20,445 bases of DNA from JAAYJM01 sp964498585 (GTDB lineage Bacteria; Bacteroidota; Ignavibacteria; Kapaibacteriales; UBA2268), in the NCBI GenBank assembly GCA_964498585.1, contig CAZCHH010000060.1, positions 1-20,445 on the forward strand, in the 5' to 3' direction. The notes beneath the pieces are model-generated. The model saw nothing but the letters and a program-made list of their open reading frames with translations. It did not search any database and was not told the origin of the DNA. The position numbers and the translations under genes are program-made. Positions 7,328-15,119 of this stretch are shown piece by piece; position 1 is the first letter of the stretch; every line of letters begins with the position of its first letter.

Positions 7328-8307
7328 TTTGTCTCCAAAAGTCTTGAAATAATATCGCTATGAGAAACATTATCGGCTTCTGCATTGAAGTTGGTTACAA
7401 TTCTGTGGCGCAGAACCGGAAGTGCAATAGCTCTGACGTCATCAATATCAGGAGTGAATTTTCCAAGCATAGCAGCACGAGATTTTGCTCCGAGTATTAA
7501 GTACTGAGATGCACGGGGACCAGCTCCGTAACTTATAAAATCTTTAATGAACTGAATACTACCGTTTGTTGGGCGGGTAGAATGAACCAATTTTACAGCA
7601 AACTGAACGACATTGTCTGCAACAGGTATTCTCCTTATAAGATGTTGAAATGAAATGATTTCTTCAGCACCAATTACTTTTTTAATTTCGGGAACGTGCA
7701 TTACGGTTGTAGTTTTTACTATGTCCATTTCTTCTTCAAATGAAGGATAATCAAGCCAGATGTTGAACATAAACCTATCAAGCTGTGCTTCTGGCAAAGG
7801 ATATGTTCCTTCCTGCTCAATGGGATTTTGAGTGGCAAGCACGAAGAATGGTTCCGATAGCTTATAAGTCGTTCCGGCGGCAGTAACTTCGTGTTCCTGC
7901 ATAGCTTCGAGCAGAGCAGATTGAGTTTTTGGAGGAGTTCTGTTGATTTCGTCTGCAAGAACGATATTAGCAAAAACGGGTCCTTTTACAAATCTGAACT
8001 GCTTTTGCCCGGTGCTTACGTTTTCTTCAATAACTTCGTTGCCGGTGATGTCGCCCGGCATTAAATCCGGAGTAAATTGAATACGATTGAACTTCAGATT
8101 CATTGCCTTTGCTAAAGTGCTAATGAGTAATGTTTTTGCAAGTCCCGGTACGCCGATTAAAAGGCAGTGGCCGCCTGCAAACAACGATAAAATCAATTCT
8201 TCGATTATTTGATGCTGTCCTATTATTACTTTGCCTATTTCGTTACGGACATCTTTTATTGCTTTTGAAAATTCTTTAATTTGTTCGATTTCGTTTTGAC
8301 TGCTCAT
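7324..8307 (-). CDS. MoxR-family AAA+ ATPase
   Basis: A 327-residue ATPase with a full AAA+ core: Walker A GVPGLAKT (52-59), Walker B IVLADE (115-120) followed by the MoxR signature INRTPPKTQSALLEAMQE, sensor 1 ATQNP (158-162), and the PLPEAQLDRF motif (170-179). The C-terminal lid is at about 240-327. MoxR ATPases act as chaperones that help mature or activate protein complexes, often with DUF58 and von Willebrand A-domain partners. Those partners are absent here; the next gene is an epimerase overlapping by ATGA. The start is ATG at 8307. Function in this context is unknown. Confidence 0.92.
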   Translation of the reverse strand: MSSQNEIEQIKEFSKAIKDVRNEIGKVIIGQHQIIEELILSLFAGGHCLLIGVPGLAKTLLISTLAKAMNLKFNRIQFTPDLMPGDITGNEVIEENVSTGQKQFRFVKGPVFANIVLADEINRTPPKTQSALLEAMQEHEVTAAGTTYKLSEPFFVLATQNPIEQEGTYPLPEAQLDRFMFNIWLDYPSFEEEMDIVKTTTVMHVPEIKKVIGAEEIISFQHLIRRIPVADNVVQFAVKLVHSTRPTNGSIQFIKDFISYGAGPRASQYLILGAKSRAAMLGKFTPDIDDVRAIALPVLRHRIVTNFNAEADNVSHSDIISRLLETK

Positions 8308-8528
8308 CTTCGTTTATTTTCTTAATTATTCAATGCTTAAAAGAAGTATGACGAATAAAGTATTTCAAAATTGAAAATAATTTTATTTTTATTTGAAAAG
8401 AAGAAAACATATAAATTTTTGGGAAAATAGAAAAATATTTTTTAATAATTGAGATTAGCAAAATATAATAAATTTAAAAAAACGAAAAAAAAGTTTGTAA
8501 TGGAGGTTCTTAAAATTAAATTTTCCCT

Positions 8529-8680
8529 GTCATTATTGCAAATGCCAGATTCCATCTTGGGAAAGCAAGTGAGCTTGCTCACTTGTATCATTTGGTCAAG
8601 CCCAAATGCATCAGTGAAATAGCTAAAATTGATTAGTGTTGAACAATAATAAGATAGATTCAGACATCTGTCAGAATGAC
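8529..8680 (-). repeat. Type C repeat, full copy
   Basis: The ends are GTCATTATTGCAAATGCCAG and CAGACATCTGTCAGAATGAC; the first roughly 30 bp pair with the last roughly 30 bp as an imperfect inverted repeat (GATTCCATCTT against AAGATAGATTC). Inside is a perfect 9-bp hairpin, CAAGTGAGC-TT-GCTCACTTG (8566-8585). It is the inverted relative of 6317-6409. Confidence 0.7.
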
Positions 8681-8692
8681 ACATTTAGTTAT

Positions 8693-8742
8693 GTCATCTC
8701 CATTTCAATAAAGATCTTCCATCATTTTGGGATTACAATAAC
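8693..8742 (-). repeat. Type B repeat, diverged copy
   Basis: GTCATCTCCATTTCAATAAA...GGGATTACAATAAC aligns over about 50 bp with the reverse complement of the type B unit at 20308-20359, with scattered changes. It immediately precedes a type A unit, as at the right end of the window. Confidence 0.5.
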
Positions 8743-8751
8743 ATCTTTTTT

Positions 8752-8838
8752 GTCGGTCTTTCTGAAGCGTTGTGAAGAATCCAGAGAATAATAGTATTAA
8801 TGACAATTTTCTTGATTCTTCGCTGCGCTCAGAATGAC
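8752..8838. repeat. Type A repeat
   Basis: GTCGGTCTTTCTGAAGCG at the left and GCTGCGCTCAGAATGAC at the right enclose GAAGAATCCAG and TTGATTCTTC, which can pair. It is the same family as 20220-20300, with a longer and diverged middle. Confidence 0.6.
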
Positions 8839-8851
8839 AGTGTAAAGCTTT

Positions 8852-8901
8852 GTCATTTCCTTTTAAATAAAGCAAATACTTTTACTGAGGTTATTAATGA
8901 C
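8852..8901 (-). repeat. Type B repeat
   Basis: GTCATTTCCTTTTAAATAAA through GAGGTTATTAATGAC is the reverse-complement relative of 20308-20359 (GTCATTGGTAACCCC...GAATGAC). It follows the type A unit after 13 bp. Confidence 0.55.
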
Positions 8902-9081
8902 ACCTTTTTTCATTATATACAAAAATAAATACTAATCCAATCTCCTAACTCTCTTTTTTTAATTATTGAGTTTGGTTTTCCAAATATACTAAAATCTTCA
9001 ACTTTTTCATTAATAATATAAATTGTATATTTCCAATAAATTTGCTAATTTGTAAAATTTTAAAGTTAATTTTATAAAAAA

Positions 9082-10497
9082 ATGATAGAAAAACAGAAAA
9101 CAATAAAACAAACAATATCATTATCTGGTGTTGGACTTCATACCGGCAATCTTTCAACAATCACATTCCATCCTGCACCAGAAGATTATGGAGTAAAATT
9201 TATTCGTAATATTAATGGTGATGACGTAGTGATTCCTGCACTTGTGGATTACGTAGTTGATTTATCGCGAGGCACTACTCTTGGAATTCAGCATAACGGA
9301 ACTGAAGTACGCGTTCAAACTGTTGAACACGTTATGGCTGCCCTTTACGGATTACAAATCGACAACTGCAAAATAGAACTTTCGGAAAGCGAGCCACCTG
9401 TTTGTGATGGTAGTTCAATGGAATATGTAAAGGTGCTTTTAAAAGCTGGAATAGAAGAGCAGGAACGTCAGAAAGAATTTTTTGTTATTAATGAAACTGT
9501 AAGATATACAAATGAGAAAAACGGAGTTGATATAGTTGCTCTTCCTACTGATGATTACAGAATAACCGTAATGATTGATTATAACAATCCAGCTCTTGGT
9601 AGTCAACATACTGGCTTATTCAATTTAGAAAAGGAATTTGCTACTGAATTTGCATCTGCCCGCACTTTTTGCTTTCTATCAGAGGTAGAAATGCTTTATA
9701 ATCAGGGATTGATTAAAGGTGGTAGTTTAGATAATGCTATTGTCATTGTAGATAAAGATTTTAATGAGGAAAAATTAAAGGAATTACAAGAAAAGTTTAG
9801 TATGAAAAATACACCTGTTCTCGGTAAAACAGGAGTATTAAACGATTCTGTCCTCAGATATAAGAATGAGCCGGCAAGGCATAAACTATTGGATTTACTT
9901 GGAGATTTATCTTTAGCCGGAGTTCCGCTCAAAGCTCAGATTTTAGCAGCCCGCCCCGGACACGCAAGTAATATTGAATTTGCAAAAAAAATCCGCGCTT
10001 TGTTTAAAAAGAAATCACCGCTAAAGCGATTCCAAATTGATAAAAACAGCGAATCGGTGCTAAATATTAATGATTTACTAAAGATTATGCCTCATCGCTA
10101 TCCTTTCTTATTGATTGATAAGGTAATTGATGTTGATTATGAAGAGCAGACAATACTTGGAGTAAAAAATGTAACTATCAATGAAGAGTTTTTCAATGGT
10201 CATTTTCCCGGCAAACCAGTTATGCCCGGTGTTTTAATTTGCGAAGCAATGGCACAAACCGGCTGCCTGCTTCTACTTCAATCTTTAGATGACTATTCTC
10301 AATACCATGTATTTTTTATGTCAATCAAAAATGCAAAGTTTCGCAAACCAGTTATTCCGGGCGACCAATTGGTAATGGACTTGCAAATGCTTGGTAAAAA
10401 ATTTAATTCATATATGTTTAAAGGAACGACTTATGTCAACAGTCAAGTTGTTGCAGAAGCCGAATTTAGTGCAGCAGTTATAAAAAAAGAATTATGA
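9082..10497 (+). CDS. lpxC-fabZ: Bifunctional UDP-3-O-acyl-N-acetylglucosamine deacetylase / 3-hydroxyacyl-ACP dehydratase
   Basis: A 471-residue fusion. LpxC (about 1-310) removes the acetyl group from UDP-3-O-acyl-GlcNAc, the committed step of lipid A synthesis. The general base and zinc ligands appear as E82-H83 (TVEHVMAAL) and H267/D271 (HKLLDLLGDL). FabZ (about 328-471) dehydrates 3-hydroxyacyl-ACP in fatty acid elongation: it has KIMPHRYPFLLIDKV, catalytic H374 in GHFPGKPVMPG and E388 in LICEAMAQ, with the expected spacing of 14. The fusion is characteristic of Bacteroidota, Chlorobiota and relatives and joins two enzymes that compete for the 3-hydroxyacyl-ACP pool. The start is ATG at 9082 after an A-rich stretch. 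It overlaps lpxA by ATGA. Confidence 0.97.
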   Translation: MIEKQKTIKQTISLSGVGLHTGNLSTITFHPAPEDYGVKFIRNINGDDVVIPALVDYVVDLSRGTTLGIQHNGTEVRVQTVEHVMAALYGLQIDNCKIELSESEPPVCDGSSMEYVKVLLKAGIEEQERQKEFFVINETVRYTNEKNGVDIVALPTDDYRITVMIDYNNPALGSQHTGLFNLEKEFATEFASARTFCFLSEVEMLYNQGLIKGGSLDNAIVIVDKDFNEEKLKELQEKFSMKNTPVLGKTGVLNDSVLRYKNEPARHKLLDLLGDLSLAGVPLKAQILAARPGHASNIEFAKKIRALFKKKSPLKRFQIDKNSESVLNINDLLKIMPHRYPFLLIDKVIDVDYEEQTILGVKNVTINEEFFNGHFPGKPVMPGVLICEAMAQTGCLLLLQSLDDYSQYHVFFMSIKNAKFRKPVIPGDQLVMDLQMLGKKFNSYMFKGTTYVNSQVVAEAEFSAAVIKKEL

Positions 10498-11273
10498 ACG
10501 AAGTAATTATTCATCCTACAGCTATTGTTTCGCCAAAAGCTGAATTAGGAAAATCTGTTAAAATTGGTGCTTTCTCTATTATAGAAGATGATGTAATCAT
10601 TGGAGATAATACAGAAATACGCTCCAGTGTTGTTATTGCAAATGGTGCCCGTATTGGGAAAGATTGTAAAATTTTTTCTCACGCTGTAATTGCAACCGAA
10701 CCGCAAGACTTAAAATATGAAGGCGAAGTAACTTTTGTCTTTATTGGCGATAGAAATGTGATTCGTGAGTATGCAACTATAAACCGGGCAACTAAAGAAA
10801 CCGGTAAGACTATTATTGGAAACGATAATTTATTTATGGCTTATACCCATGTTGCTCACGATTGTATTCTGGGAAATAATATAATTATGGCAAACGTTGC
10901 TCAGATAGCTGGACACGTCCAAATTGAAGACTGGGCAATTTTTGGAGCTTATTCTAAGATACACCAGTTCTGCACTGTTGGCAGTCATTCTATGCTGGCT
11001 GCTGGTGTGAAGATTGTTAAAGATGTTCCGCCTTATGTCCTTATAGGAAGAGAACCAGCTAAAATTGAAGGTATAAATAAAATTGGGCTTAGGAGACGGG
11101 GCTTCTCAGTTGAAATTATTGATGAAATTGAAAGGTTTTATCACATTATTCTTTATTCCGGATTAAATAATAAAGATGGTATTGCAGAATATTCAAAAAA
11201 AGAGAATATTCCAGATGAAATTAAAAATTGTATTTATTTTATTGAGAATTCAAAAAGAGGAATTCATAGATAA
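10494..11273 (+). CDS. lpxA: Acyl-ACP--UDP-N-acetylglucosamine O-acyltransferase
   Basis: A 259-residue cytoplasmic enzyme that transfers a 3-hydroxyacyl chain from ACP to UDP-GlcNAc, the first step of lipid A synthesis. Residues 1-190 are hexapeptide repeats of a left-handed beta-helix (HPTAIVSPKAELGKSVKIGA onward). The catalytic histidine is H122 in YTHVAHDCILGNN, and the family motif QIAGHVQIEDWAIFGA follows. The helical C-terminal domain covers about 190-259 (INKIGLRRRGF). Length matches the family. The ATG overlaps the lpxC-fabZ stop (ATGA), so expression is coupled; its product is the substrate of LpxC. Confidence 0.97.
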   Translation: MNEVIIHPTAIVSPKAELGKSVKIGAFSIIEDDVIIGDNTEIRSSVVIANGARIGKDCKIFSHAVIATEPQDLKYEGEVTFVFIGDRNVIREYATINRATKETGKTIIGNDNLFMAYTHVAHDCILGNNIIMANVAQIAGHVQIEDWAIFGAYSKIHQFCTVGSHSMLAAGVKIVKDVPPYVLIGREPAKIEGINKIGLRRRGFSVEIIDEIERFYHIILYSGLNNKDGIAEYSKKENIPDEIKNCIYFIENSKRGIHR

Positions 11274-11277
11274 TTAG

Positions 11278-12756
11278 ATGGAAACTTTAACTTTACATCA
11301 ATTAACTAAAATTGTAAACAATAGCAGCGATTTTAGAATAAAACCAAGTGAAGTTTTATTTAAAAAAATAGTTGCAGCAGCTATTTTTATTATATCAGAT
11401 ATTTTTGCAGTTGCAATTTCTTTTTTAATTTCATTGCAAATATCTACAATAGCTGGTTACAATCTGACAAATTCAGTTGATGAGCTTTCAGTATTTTCCA
11501 TTACACTATTCATTTTCCCGATAGCATTTTATTTAAGGCGGCTTTATCCCGGTTTAGGTATTGATGTTGTTGATGAGCTAAGAGGATTAACTTACTCAAG
11601 TTCAATTGTTTTTATCGGTTTAATTTCAACCACCTTCATTTTTGAGCAAACCAATAGTTCAATACGTTTAATTTTTGTACTTTCTTGGATATTATCTGTT
11701 ATTATTCTACCAACTGGTCGTTCTTTTTCAAGGAAAGCATTCTGTAAAAAAAAATGGTGGGGCTTGCCAGTAATTATCCTTGGTGCAGGGAATACTGGCG
11801 AAAGAATTATAAAAACTCTGCTTAAACACCCACAAATTGGTTTGCGGCCTGTCGTTGCTATTGATGATGATATTGATAAATGGGGATATGTAGAAAAAAT
11901 CCCCGTTATCGGTGGACTCGCAATTATTCCAGAACTTATTAAGAAGCTAAGCTTAGATTATGCTATAGTTGCAATGCCTAATGCTAATCCAAAAGTTCAG
12001 GAAGATATCATTTCAAAATACTCAAAATATTTCGACAAGACAATAATTATTCCAGATTTATTTGGTACTTCTAGTATTTGGATTACTGCTAAGAATTTCG
12101 GTGCATTCCTCGGTTTTGAATTGCAGCAAAAACTATTGAAGAAATCTGCTCTTATTCAAAAAAGGATTTTTGATATCATTGTCTCTTTCTTTCTTATTTT
12201 ATTGTCTCTTCCTATTTCTTTAATAATTGCAGTTCTAATTAAAATCGACTCAAAAGGAACTGTCTTTTTTAAGCAAGAAAGAATGGGTAAGAATGATACA
12301 CGATTTAATATTATTAAATTTAGAACTATGTATTCCGACTCAGAATACCGATTACAAACAATATTAAATCAGGATGAGGAGATGAGGGCTGAATTCAATA
12401 AATATCATAAATTAAAAAAAGACCCGCGAATGACAAGAGTTGGTAAGTTTTTAAGAAAATTTAGTATTGATGAAGTTCCTCAATTTTTAAATGTATTTAA
12501 AGGCGATATGGGCTTAATCGGTCCAAGAGCTTATATGGCTTGGGAAAAATCAAAAATGCTCGGACAGGAAGATATTATTTTAAGTGTAAAACAAGGAATA
12601 AGCGGGCTATGGCAAATTATCGAAAACCGAGATGAATCTACTTTTGCTGAAAGAGTTGCAATTGATATATATTATATTAGAAACTGGTCTTTATTCCTCG
12701 ATTTTTATATCGTTGCCCGCACTATTGCCGTTGTCTTTCTCGGAAAAAATGGATAA
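11278..12756 (+). CDS. Polyprenyl-phosphate sugar-1-phosphate transferase (WbaP/WcaJ type)
   Basis: A 492-residue integral membrane enzyme that loads the first sugar phosphate onto undecaprenyl phosphate, starting exopolysaccharide or O-antigen units. The N-terminal half has four to five membrane helices (about 28-150). A Rossmann-like segment follows (VIILGAGNTGERI, about 164-176). The C-terminal bacterial sugar transferase domain (about 293-492) shows KRIFDIIVSF with a re-entrant helix, FKQERMGKNDTRFNIIKFRT, KKDPRMTRVGKFLRKFSIDE, then PQFLNVFKGDMGLIGPRA and GISGLWQI. It starts 4 nt after lpxA, so it belongs to the lpx operon. The sugar donor (galactose, glucose or another) cannot be read. 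The lack of further glycosyltransferases nearby suggests the rest of the pathway lies elsewhere. Confidence 0.93.
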   Translation: METLTLHQLTKIVNNSSDFRIKPSEVLFKKIVAAAIFIISDIFAVAISFLISLQISTIAGYNLTNSVDELSVFSITLFIFPIAFYLRRLYPGLGIDVVDELRGLTYSSSIVFIGLISTTFIFEQTNSSIRLIFVLSWILSVIILPTGRSFSRKAFCKKKWWGLPVIILGAGNTGERIIKTLLKHPQIGLRPVVAIDDDIDKWGYVEKIPVIGGLAIIPELIKKLSLDYAIVAMPNANPKVQEDIISKYSKYFDKTIIIPDLFGTSSIWITAKNFGAFLGFELQQKLLKKSALIQKRIFDIIVSFFLILLSLPISLIIAVLIKIDSKGTVFFKQERMGKNDTRFNIIKFRTMYSDSEYRLQTILNQDEEMRAEFNKYHKLKKDPRMTRVGKFLRKFSIDEVPQFLNVFKGDMGLIGPRAYMAWEKSKMLGQEDIILSVKQGISGLWQIIENRDESTFAERVAIDIYYIRNWSLFLDFYIVARTIAVVFLGKNG

Positions 12757-13018
12757 CCTCAGTCCTTTTAACTTAATAACGAAAATAAAAGAATTAGAAG
12801 ATTTACTTAAACTTTTTAGTCATCTGATGACTTCCCTTTACAGAGTTTTAGATTCCTCAAAGCGCTTGCCAATGACAAGCAGCGAAATAACAAACTATGA
12901 GGAATCAGTAGCTCTAAATGTACTATTTCATATAAGAAATGATATTAGTAATACTTGGATTTTTATCAAAAAAAATGCCTTACCGACGGGGGGACTGACG
13001 GCAAGGCATGCAGCATAA
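12749..13018 (+). CDS. Possible small protein of 89 residues, doubtful
   Basis: An ATG overlaps the stop codon of the sugar transferase gene (ATGGATAA), and an 89-residue frame runs to 13018. The first 75 residues are plausibly helical (LITKIKELEDLLKLFSHLMT), with charged and hydrophobic residues alternating. Against it: the frame reads through an AGTCATCTGATGACT repeat (12818-12832), a decayed type A repeat (12851-12876), and finally through the tRNA terminator hairpin, which supplies the last dozen residues. No family is recognised. It may well be a chance frame. Confidence 0.25.
   Translation: MDNLSPFNLITKIKELEDLLKLFSHLMTSLYRVLDSSKRLPMTSSEITNYEESVALNVLFHIRNDISNTWIFIKKNALPTGGLTARHAA
12968..13009 (-). 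terminator. Rho-independent terminator of tRNA-Gly
   Basis: On the minus strand, ATGCCTTGCCG and CGGTAAGGCAT form a GC-rich stem around a 13-nt loop (12975-13009) and are followed by a run of seven to eight T (12968-12975). It lies downstream of the tRNA on the same strand. A second small hairpin, GACGAA-TTGC-TTCGTC (13028-13043), sits directly behind the tRNA 3' end. Confidence 0.75.
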
Positions 13019-13043
13019 AGAGGAAGTGACGAATTGCTTCGTC

Positions 13044-13117
<74 letters not shown>

Positions 13118-13171
13118 TTTTTTTACGCTTTCAAAAATACACACTTTTTTTGAAATATACAAATTTTTTTT

Positions 13172-13813
13172 TCAAATCGATTCGAACCAATTTAAAAATA
13201 TATGTTTGCACTCACTCTCTATTTCTTTTACATCAAAATTTGTGCCAGTTTCTTTGCTAATTGATGTAACTGATTTATCTTTTATTCCACAAGGAACAAT
13301 ATATTCAAATTCTCTTAAATCATTTGATACATTTAGAGCAAATCCGTGTGAAGTAACCCATTTAGAACAATGGAAGCCCATTGCACAAATTTTTCTTTTA
13401 TCTTCAATCCAAACACCAGTAAGTCCGGATAAAGTTTTAGCATCAATTTTATATTTTTTTAATAATGATATTATGCAATTTTCAATACTACGTAAAAACC
13501 AATGCAAATCTTCTTTTAAAGCACTTAAATCGAAAATTGGATACCCCACTAATTGCAGAGGATTATGCAAAGTAGCGTCTCCGCCTCTATCGTTATATAT
13601 AACTTTTATCCCCTTTTTAATCATAAATTCATTAGAAAAAAGCAAACTGCTTTCTTTACCGTTCCTTCCTATAGTGATTACAGTTGGGTGCTGACAAAGA
13701 ACTAAAACATTTTTTCCCCTTTGCTTTTGTATTTCAGAGACTAAATATCTTTGTCTTTCCCAAGCTTCTTCGTAATCAATTAATCCCCAGTTTTGTATTT
13801 CAAAAGTTCGCAT
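13172..13813 (-). CDS. lipB: Octanoyl-[ACP]:protein N-octanoyltransferase
   Basis: A 213-residue cytoplasmic enzyme that moves octanoate from ACP to lipoyl domains of 2-oxoacid dehydrogenases and the glycine cleavage H protein. Family motifs are QHPTVITIGR (41-50), RGGDATLH (76-83) with QLVGYPI, catalytic lysine K141 (DKRKICAMG), SHGFALNV, and catalytic cysteine C175 (IVPCGI). Odd: the normally conserved H-x-P-G-Q reads HNPLQ (83-87), with Leu instead of Gly; the other catalytic residues are intact, so it should be active. Length is normal. The ATG shares its A with the TGA of yraN (TGATG), so it is the last gene of a four-gene operon. Confidence 0.94.
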   Translation of the reverse strand: MRTFEIQNWGLIDYEEAWERQRYLVSEIQKQRGKNVLVLCQHPTVITIGRNGKESSLLFSNEFMIKKGIKVIYNDRGGDATLHNPLQLVGYPIFDLSALKEDLHWFLRSIENCIISLLKKYKIDAKTLSGLTGVWIEDKRKICAMGFHCSKWVTSHGFALNVSNDLREFEYIVPCGIKDKSVTSISKETGTNFDVKEIESECKHIFLNWFESI

Positions 13814-14172
13814 CAGAAAGCATTAACAATTAGTTCATAAACTGGTTGCTCGTTAGTAAAATCAATTGTAAGAACGTCGAATCGGCAAGGCATATTTTCT
13901 ATTTTATTAAATTGTAAATATGCTTTTGCAGCAGTTCTTAGTTTCTTCTGCTTCTGAGGAGTTATCATTTCAAGCAGTGAATTAACATATTTAGTATTGC
14001 CTGACTTTACTTCAATAAATACAAGATATTCCTTGTCTTTTGCAACAATATCAATTTCTGCTATTTGTCCGTAACGAAAATTACGTTTTAAAATAATGTA
14101 GCCCTTTTTCTTAAGGAAATCAACTGCAAGAGCTTCGGCTTCATCGCCTTTTTGACGGTTGTTTCTTTCCAT
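13813..14172 (-). CDS. yraN: YraN family protein (UPF0102, predicted nuclease fold)
   Basis: A 119-residue protein with the conserved UPF0102 pattern: KGDEAEALAVDFLKKKGY (8-25), RNFRYGQIAEIDIVAKD (30-46) and FIEVKSG (52-58). D41 and E54-x-K56 form a PD-(D/E)XK-like site. The usual G of the GEID motif is A here. The family is related to Holliday-junction resolvases by fold, but its role is not established. The ATG at 14172 lies 32 bp inside the preceding gene; no later in-frame Met would keep the conserved start of the domain, so the overlap appears real. It overlaps lipB by one base. Confidence 0.92.
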   Translation of the reverse strand: MERNNRQKGDEAEALAVDFLKKKGYIILKRNFRYGQIAEIDIVAKDKEYLVFIEVKSGNTKYVNSLLEMITPQKQKKLRTAAKAYLQFNKIENMPCRFDVLTIDFTNEQPVYELIVNAF

Positions 14173-15115
14173 TTTTTATTTTGTTTGATTGTTGAATTGA
14201 TTCATTAATCTCATTTTTTTCTAAAGTAAAATAAGTTGTAACAAAATGCCAGCCCGGAATATTTCGGTCTTCGGAATAATGTATTGATAACTTTTGCTCA
14301 ACTGTGCTATAATAATGAACTGGAATAAACAGTTCAGAAGAAATATCTATAATACCAAGAGAATTCAAAATAACAGTGGTCATAAAACTGCCATTTCCAT
14401 AAAAAGTTTCAACGCTTCCTTGAGCAGTCTTAATATAATCAAATCGGTTACATTTATGATTAAGAGTATCAATTCTTCCTTTAGCCCGGTTAAGAGATGT
14501 TTGACGTAAAACCGATGGTGGAAATCCATTTTCTACAAGAGTGTCGGTTGATTCGGTTATCCAGGATTCATTTATGGATTTTAGCGATTCTCCGATTATA
14601 AATAAAATATAAGGTTGGAAAGCTCCGCCCGGAGCCAACACAGGAAAAATTGTATCTAAATAATTAACTGAAAGGCGATTTCCTAAGGAATCAATTTCAA
14701 TACTAACACTTTTGTTAAGCCAGGGAGATTCAAATCGTTCAATGTTGTCTTCTTTCAGAGTTGATTCAGTACTATTAAAATCTATCATCTTTTGTGTTAG
14801 AAAAAAATTCCCTTTTGGAGTTATACTATCGCAAATAATTTCCCAGCGTTCAAATCGGCTCTTCAGTAACGGCTCGCCATAATCTATAGATATACTATCG
14901 TAAGAGACTACTTTGTAAGTTAATTTCTGTCCAAGTTTGAAATTTAATTTGAAACAAAGAGTGTCCTTTATTTTTGAAGAACTTGAATCGGAATGATTTT
15001 CTTGAGCAATTGCTTTGTTAGATAAAATACAAAACGATATTAAAAAAAACCAGATATTGAGTTTAATAAAATTCTTATATTTTAAATTGATTCTATTATT
15101 ATTTTTAGATTTCAT
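14141..15115 (-). CDS. Secreted protein of unknown function
   Basis: A 324-residue protein with a long basic N region (residues 1-19) and hydrophobic core NIWFFLISFCILSNKAIA, with likely signal peptidase cleavage after AIA (37). The mature part is rich in beta-strand patterns (LNFKLGQKLTYKVVSYDSIS, RFERWEIICDSITPKGNFFL) and resembles, in general character only, periplasmic or outer-membrane-associated beta-sandwich proteins of Bacteroidota. The C terminus is a basic tail (KIKNGKKQPSKRR). No catalytic motif or lipobox is seen. It starts 4 nt after the LD-carboxypeptidase stop and overlaps yraN by 32 bp, so it lies mid-operon. A cell-envelope role is a guess from its neighbours. Confidence 0.8.
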   Translation of the reverse strand: MKSKNNNRINLKYKNFIKLNIWFFLISFCILSNKAIAQENHSDSSSSKIKDTLCFKLNFKLGQKLTYKVVSYDSISIDYGEPLLKSRFERWEIICDSITPKGNFFLTQKMIDFNSTESTLKEDNIERFESPWLNKSVSIEIDSLGNRLSVNYLDTIFPVLAPGGAFQPYILFIIGESLKSINESWITESTDTLVENGFPPSVLRQTSLNRAKGRIDTLNHKCNRFDYIKTAQGSVETFYGNGSFMTTVILNSLGIIDISSELFIPVHYYSTVEQKLSIHYSEDRNIPGWHFVTTYFTLEKNEINESIQQSNKIKNGKKQPSKRR

Positions 15116-15119
15116 TTTA

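Larger units (their letters stand above)
8308..9081. other. 774-bp gene-free region holding a cluster of four palindromic repeats
   Basis: From 8308 to 8520 there is only AT-rich sequence. From 8529 to 8901 four repeats follow one another with gaps of about 9-13 bp: type C (8529-8680), type B (8693-8742), type A (8752-8838) and type B again (8852-8901). The last 180 bp before lpxC are AT-rich and should hold its promoter; no convincing TAnnTTTG element was found. No gene is recognised. Confidence 0.65.

Noticed and set aside
8442..8684. 80-residue minus-strand frame
   Set aside because: It is almost entirely made from the type C repeat and AT-rich flank, with no ribosome-binding site.
9000..9081. 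Bacteroidota promoter for lpxC-fabZ
   Set aside because: Only near matches to TAnnTTTG (such as CTAATTTG) were found, and none has a well-placed upstream TTTG.
13206..13694. 162-residue plus-strand frame
   Set aside because: It is the antisense of lipB, whose conserved motifs on the minus strand are unmistakable.
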